Shown here one piece after another: positions 59,893 through 64,000 of a DNA stretch of 64,000 nt. Every line of letters starts with the position of its first letter. Position 1 is the stretch's first letter. The stretch lies in contig NZ_LAVS01000012.1 in NCBI RefSeq assembly GCF_000986865.1, positions 1 to 64,000 on the forward strand. The letters are read 5' to 3'. The stretch is from Rheinheimera mesophila (GTDB lineage Bacteria; Pseudomonadota; Gammaproteobacteria; Enterobacterales; Alteromonadaceae). The translations under genes and the position numbers were made by a program. The notes beneath the pieces are model-generated. The model saw nothing but the letters and a program-made list of their open reading frames with translations. It ran no database searches and was not told where the DNA came from.

Positions 59893-61734
59893 ATGAAACA
59901 ATATGCACTGCTGCTGGCTGTGATGACGTTAAGTGCGGGAGGTTGTATGGGACAAAAACCAGTGGATCAGCAAGAGTTACGCCGCCAGATTGGGCAAAAG
60001 CTGATGATCGATTTACGCCATTTTTGCGCACAAGGCAGTTCTGCTGAATGCAAAACCGACCTGACGGTATTGCCGAAAGAATTTGCGGACGCCATCACAG
60101 GACTGCATTTAGGTGGGGTAATTCTGTTTGCCAATAATTTAAAAGATCAACAACAAATTCGCCGTTTAACCGCAGATCTACAACAGGCCAGCAGTGATGG
60201 CTTACCGCTGTTGATTGGCATTGATCAGGAAGGCGGTCGGGTCGCTCGCTTGCCGACCCAGGAGTTTCCAGCCTTTGCCGGTAATATGGCGATAGGTGCA
60301 ACATTGGCCTCGTCCGGTACTCGTTATGCAACCGAGGTGGGTACAGCGATAGCACAGCAATTAAATTCACTGGGTATTAATTTAAACTTTGCGCCCAGTC
60401 TGGATGTGAATAACAATCCGGCCAATCCGGTGATTAACGCCCGTTCTTTTGGTGACAATGCCGCGGCAGTGGCTGTGGCCGGAGGAGCCATGCTCAGTGC
60501 GATGCAGAAGGCCGGCATACTCGGCACTATTAAACATTTTCCCGGCCATGGTGATACCCATGTCGACAGCCACACTGGTTTGCCTTTGGTGGAACATGAT
60601 AAAGCCACAGTAGAAGCGGTCGATTTATACCCCTTCAGGCAACTGATCAGACAGCATCAACCCGCTATGGTGATGACGGCTCATATTCAGTATCCAGCGC
60701 TGGATAACAGCAGTTTGATGACTAAATCCGGCGAAGCTGTGATTAAACCCGCCACTTTATCCCGCACTATTCTGACCGATTTATTACGTGAAGAGATGGG
60801 GTTTGACGGCCTTATTATTACGGATGCGCTGAATATGGCGGGCATCAGCCAGTTTTTTGACCCGGCACAGGCGGTGATCGAAACCTTTGCAGCGGGTGCG
60901 GATATAGCGCTGATGCCTTATGAAATGAAAACTCCTGCCGATATTAAGGCCCTGACTGGGCTGATTGATCAGGTGGTCGCTGCAGTGCAGCAGGGGAAAC
61001 TCAGTGCAACAGAAGTGGCTGAGTCGGCTCAGCGGGTTGTCCGTGTACGTCAGCAGCTTTCTGCCAAAGGGCAACAAGCAGTGGTACCGGACAGTACACG
61101 TTTAGCCAGAGATCTGCGATTAGAGCAACAATTGGCAGAAGCTAGTCTGACTCTGGTGGGGCAAAATAAATTACAGTTACCCCTGAATTTAGCCGCTTTA
61201 AAACTACACCTGATCGCCCCGGATCAAACCAAATGCCAAAGCTGGTTACAGGCGCTGACTCTATGGGGAGTGAAGCCGCTGTCAGTCACCTGCAGTGATT
61301 TAACTTCGTCAGAGCAAAATCTGGCGTTACAGCAGATCAGGCAGGCCGATCTGGTGCTCGGTTCGTTGATTTCACCAGCGCAAAGTGCAGCAGAATTGGG
61401 CGTTTTAGCCGACTTACAGGCTTTGCCCGCGATGAAGCTGACGGTGACGGAACAAAAGCAGCTATTACAGCAGTTACTGCAGCAGGCCAAAGTTCAGGGC
61501 AAACAGACGGTGATGGTCTCGCTGCGAACTCCCTATGAGCTGACAGACTTTGCCGATAGTGCCGACTTACGGCTGGCGACTTACAGCTATAACCAAAAGC
61601 CTCAGACCGCAGTACGGCCATTTTCCGGTCCAGCCTACGATGCTGTGATTGGATTTTTACTTGGAAAAGTTCAGGCGCAAGGTCAACTCCCGGTGTCTTT
61701 GCTGACAAAAGACAACCAGGTCGAAAGGAGATAA
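59893..61734 (+). CDS. Glycoside hydrolase family 3 lipoprotein (beta-N-acetylhexosaminidase type)
   Basis: A 613-aa predicted lipoprotein with the signal ending SAGGC (Cys18). The catalytic domain carries the NagZ-type motifs GIDQEGGRVARL, KHFPGHGD at 214-221 with the DSH dyad just after, and IITDALNMAGI with the presumed nucleophile Asp. About 230 residues follow, resembling the C-terminal domain of two-domain bacterial NagZ proteins. Unlike the cytoplasmic 340-aa NagZ of E. coli, it would act outside the cytoplasm, on muropeptides or chitin fragments. The next gene starts 2 bp after its stop. Confidence 0.9.
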   Translation: MKQYALLLAVMTLSAGGCMGQKPVDQQELRRQIGQKLMIDLRHFCAQGSSAECKTDLTVLPKEFADAITGLHLGGVILFANNLKDQQQIRRLTADLQQASSDGLPLLIGIDQEGGRVARLPTQEFPAFAGNMAIGATLASSGTRYATEVGTAIAQQLNSLGINLNFAPSLDVNNNPANPVINARSFGDNAAAVAVAGGAMLSAMQKAGILGTIKHFPGHGDTHVDSHTGLPLVEHDKATVEAVDLYPFRQLIRQHQPAMVMTAHIQYPALDNSSLMTKSGEAVIKPATLSRTILTDLLREEMGFDGLIITDALNMAGISQFFDPAQAVIETFAAGADIALMPYEMKTPADIKALTGLIDQVVAAVQQGKLSATEVAESAQRVVRVRQQLSAKGQQAVVPDSTRLARDLRLEQQLAEASLTLVGQNKLQLPLNLAALKLHLIAPDQTKCQSWLQALTLWGVKPLSVTCSDLTSSEQNLALQQIRQADLVLGSLISPAQSAAELGVLADLQALPAMKLTVTEQKQLLQQLLQQAKVQGKQTVMVSLRTPYELTDFADSADLRLATYSYNQKPQTAVRPFSGPAYDAVIGFLLGKVQAQGQLPVSLLTKDNQVERR

Positions 61735-61736
61735 AA

Positions 61737-62159
61737 ATGACAGTGGCTATCAAAGCGCTGGATCAGTTAATTAGTTCTATGCAGCCTGAGTTACAGCCAG
61801 AGGTTTATGTCTATTGTGTCTGGCCTTTGAATAAAAGCTGGCACGGACCTTTGCCTTTGGCCACGTTCAGAGAAAAAGAAGGGCTGACGCTGGTGCTGAC
61901 AGAACCACAAGCCAAAGACTATCAACTGGATGTTTTGTTCAGAGCGCGTTGGATCAGTCTGACAGTACATTCTGCTTTAGAAGCTGTAGGTTTAACCGCA
62001 GCTTTTGCTCAAGCCTTAGCGGATGCAGGCTTAAGCTGTAATGTATTTGCCGGGGCTTATCATGATCATCTGCTGGTGCCTGTGGATCAGGCCGAGGCTG
62101 CCATGCAGGTGTTAGCACAGTTACAACAATCAAAACAACATCATCGCCAGAAGGGATAA
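61737..62159 (+). CDS. ACT-domain protein
   Basis: A 140-aa protein likely built of two ACT-like halves; the second, with SLTVHSALEAVGLTAAFAQA and AYHDHLLVP, is typical of the family. Such proteins bind small ligands such as amino acids. AAGGAG at 61725-61730 gives a strong start. It is tightly linked to the GH3 gene and the DoxX gene, suggesting one operon. Function unknown. Confidence 0.85.
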   Translation: MTVAIKALDQLISSMQPELQPEVYVYCVWPLNKSWHGPLPLATFREKEGLTLVLTEPQAKDYQLDVLFRARWISLTVHSALEAVGLTAAFAQALADAGLSCNVFAGAYHDHLLVPVDQAEAAMQVLAQLQQSKQHHRQKG

Positions 62160-62162
62160 CGC

Positions 62163-62549
62163 ATGTCATTACAACAACTATTTGGCTGGGGGACTTTACG
62201 GCTGGCTGTAGCCGGACTGATCGGCGCTCATGGCTGGCACAGAGCCTTGACCGGAGGAGTTGAACCTTTTGGCCAGTGGCTGGAAAACCACGGCTGGCCT
62301 TTAGGGATCTTAATTGCAGTGGCTATTACCGCTTATGAAATCATCGGTACTTTGTTTTTGGCATTAAACCGTTACGTCACTCTGGTTTGCCTTGGATATG
62401 TCGGAATTTACGCCACAGGCATAGCTATTTTGCATGCCAAAGTCGGCTGGTTTGTGGTAGGGCCAGGCCGCAACGGTGCTGAGTTCAGCGCCTTGCTGAT
62501 TTTAGTGCTGTTGTCAGTGGCAGTGCATCATTGGCCATCCCGCAGGTAA
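62163..62549 (+). CDS. DoxX-like membrane protein
   Basis: A 128-aa inner-membrane protein with about four membrane segments, resembling the DoxX/DoxD group (PF07681): GLIGAHGWHRALTGG near the N-terminus and AEFSALLILVLLSVAVHHW at the C-terminus. It starts 3 bp after the ACT-domain gene. Function unknown. Confidence 0.8.
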   Translation: MSLQQLFGWGTLRLAVAGLIGAHGWHRALTGGVEPFGQWLENHGWPLGILIAVAITAYEIIGTLFLALNRYVTLVCLGYVGIYATGIAILHAKVGWFVVGPGRNGAEFSALLILVLLSVAVHHWPSRR

Positions 62550-62565
62550 TTACATAGCCCAAAAC

Positions 62566-62602
62566 AAAAAGGCTTGGCGATGCACTCTACCAAGCCTTTT
62601 TT
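62566..62602. terminator. Bidirectional terminator
   Basis: AAAAAGGCTTGG/CCAAGCCTTTTT, a 12-bp stem with a 12-nt loop between two convergent genes. It serves both strands. Confidence 0.9.
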
Positions 62603-62622
62603 AGTGTGTGACAGCTATACTT

Positions 62623-64000
62623 TTACACTTTCTTGAAACGACGGCTCAAGCTGATCGCCCATAAAGCCATGACCGCATACCAGCCAAAACTACCGCTTGA
62701 ACCTTTAGGCTGGGTCACTTCAAAGTTTAATGTTGCTTGTGATGTTGCGCCTGCACTGTCGGTTGCGGTGATCAAAGTGCTGAACTTACCAGCGTTTGCA
62801 ACCTTACCGGAAATAGTACTGCCAGATAAAGTTAAGCCTGCCGGCAGGCCTGTTGCAGTGAAACTGATGTTTTGTCCTTCGGCATCCGCGAATAAAGTTG
62901 CCAGATTAACAGACGCAGTTTCATCTGTGGACAGGGTTACACTCCCTGAACCAGTTAACACTGGTGCAGCATTGACTGTTAAATCCAGAGTATGAGAGCT
63001 GGTTGCACCTTTGCTGTCTTTGACCTGTACCCTGAGCTGATGAATTTGTCCTTCCGTCAGAGTTCCGCTGATAATACCTTTAGTTGAGACCGTCAGGTTG
63101 GCGGTTGACGTTATTTCATAGGTGAGTACAGAGCCTTCCGGGTCGGAGAAAAACTCATTTAAATCCAGCACAAAAGTTTTATTCTGATTGATCACTGGTG
63201 CAACCCATGGCTGAGCCAGGGCTGGTGCTTTGTTATGTTCGAATGTCAGAGTAATATCTGAGTATAGATCTGTATTGTCTGTTGCTCTGACAACCACTTC
63301 ATTTGTAGATAAAGGGCTGCCATCGTAATTCAGAGTACCTTGTTCCGTCACTGTAATACCCGGCACTGCATCAACTAAAGTGAACGTCATTGTATTTCCG
63401 GCATCTGTATCCTGGATCAGAGCTGTCAATTCCGTACTGTAGGCAATACCTTGATTCAACTGCATCTTTGTCGGAACTTGTGTCAGATCAGGAGCTCTGT
63501 TGATCAGATAGCGTTTGAGTTCAAATGGAGTATCAACATTTTCTGTATACAGATGCTGTCCCAGTAAAAATGCATTACGGGGATAGAGCGGATTTTCCAA
63601 CTGTACAGACTCTACTTCTGTCGGAATACCCGACGCAAGATCAATCTTTGATAAGACGAGATTTAGTTCATTTGGCATCGTGAGTATAAATCGCTCATCT
63701 AAGTAATACAGACTGTAGCTGTTTAAATTGTTGAGCGACAACAACTGAAACTTGTCATCTATTTTTTTATAAACGTAAAGATAACGATCGAAAAAAACGT
63801 GGAGCTGTGTTGATACCACTTTAAAAGAAAAGCTGCTCCAGTGGCTGTATGGTAGTTCAAACAGATCTTTGGAGCTGAGTTTGTTATCGATCACTCTCAA
63901 CTCTTGCATCTTCATGGTATTACTGTTTCTAACCAGTAAAGCCCCGTCCATTTCAACGTTTTCAGCTAAACTAGGAAGATAACCGAAATTGTTGACGCCA
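62623..64000 (-). CDS. Large secreted protein with cadherin/Ig-like repeats and GlyGly-CTERM-like tail (partial)
   Basis: The frame is open to the window edge, so the N-terminus lies beyond base 64000; a Met at 63951 is probably internal. The visible N-terminal part is a strand-rich region that could be a beta-propeller. Three putative-Ig/dystroglycan-type domains follow (ALTYEITSTANLTVS-like and ITATDSAGATSQATLNFEV). The last 27 residues are a GlyGly-CTERM-like sorting tail: GSSGSFGW, a hydrophobic segment, then SRRFKK. Family knowledge: rhombosortase cleaves such tails for surface release through type II secretion. Confidence 0.82.
   Translation of the reverse strand, partial: GVNNFGYLPSLAENVEMDGALLVRNSNTMKMQELRVIDNKLSSKDLFELPYSHWSSFSFKVVSTQLHVFFDRYLYVYKKIDDKFQLLSLNNLNSYSLYYLDERFILTMPNELNLVLSKIDLASGIPTEVESVQLENPLYPRNAFLLGQHLYTENVDTPFELKRYLINRAPDLTQVPTKMQLNQGIAYSTELTALIQDTDAGNTMTFTLVDAVPGITVTEQGTLNYDGSPLSTNEVVVRATDNTDLYSDITLTFEHNKAPALAQPWVAPVINQNKTFVLDLNEFFSDPEGSVLTYEITSTANLTVSTKGIISGTLTEGQIHQLRVQVKDSKGATSSHTLDLTVNAAPVLTGSGSVTLSTDETASVNLATLFADAEGQNISFTATGLPAGLTLSGSTISGKVANAGKFSTLITATDSAGATSQATLNFEVTQPKGSSGSFGWYAVMALWAISLSRRFKKV

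Noticed and set aside
61337-61753. 138-codon open frame antisense to the GH3 gene end
   Set aside because: It lies inside a well-supported coding region and has no recognisable features.

Overview
The window is chromosomal DNA from a gammaproteobacterium. The gene order (dapB-carAB-greA, yhbY/rlmE-ftsH-folP-glmM, tpiA-secG-leuU, metY-rimP-nusA-infB-rbfA-truB-rpsO-pnp-nlpI, and leuS-lptE-holA-nadD-rsfS-rlmH-mrdA-rodA-rlpA-dacA-ybeD-lipB-lipA) is the order known from Enterobacterales and Alteromonadales. The protein sequences and the accessory genes (DUF2959 lipoprotein, GlyGly-CTERM-like protein, EF-hand protein, LonB-like protease) suggest a Rheinheimera/Alishewanella-like or other Alteromonadales relative. 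The genus is an inference; no database was searched.

Layout. 1-894: 3' end of a 23S rRNA gene, 5S rRNA and the rrn terminator. 895-1262: non-coding DNA with a nested hairpin. 1263-8229: a dCache-type chemoreceptor converging on luxS, then dnaK-dnaJ behind a clear sigma-32-type promoter, then an M48 lipoprotein peptidase. 8281-11036: an NhaC-family antiporter divergent from a yqhD-type alcohol dehydrogenase. 11124-16982: dapB, then carA-carB-greA. 17050-18467: a small unknown protein, yhbY and rlmE. 18539-23918: ftsH, folP, glmM, tpiA, secG. 23937-24268: tRNA-Leu(GAG), initiator tRNA-Met and a broken second copy of the 3' half of the initiator tRNA. 24527-34544: the translation and RNA-processing block rimP to nlpI. 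34612-36106: an unusual HExxH lipoprotein and a PilZ protein.

36203-49371, all on the minus strand, is the lipoate / cell-elongation / leucyl-tRNA cluster: lipA, lipB, ybeD, an ERIC-like repeat, dacA, rlpA, rodA, mrdA, rlmH, rsfS, nadD, holA, lptE, leuS. These genes build the lateral wall (PBP2, RodA, RlpA, PBP5), export LPS (LptE), attach lipoate, make NAD and control ribosome assembly. 49372-64000 is more variable: a decayed LysE-family exporter, a secreted serine hydrolase, ybeL, a Lon-family protease, yjjG, small unknown proteins, an EF-hand protein, a DUF2959 lipoprotein, a periplasmic binding protein, a secreted cyanophycinase-like peptidase, a lipoprotein GH3 hexosaminidase with an ACT-domain protein and a DoxX protein, and the C-terminal part of a surface protein that runs off the window.

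Most of the window is conserved housekeeping sequence. I found no CRISPR array, transposase, integrase, restriction or defence system. The observations most worth a second look are the broken initiator-tRNA copy, the ERIC-like element abutting dacA, the structured rpsO-pnp spacer, the M64-like lipoprotein, and the secreted cyanophycinase-like and GlyGly-CTERM-like proteins. Start sites given here were chosen by ribosome-binding site and homology; several genes appear to use TTG or GTG.
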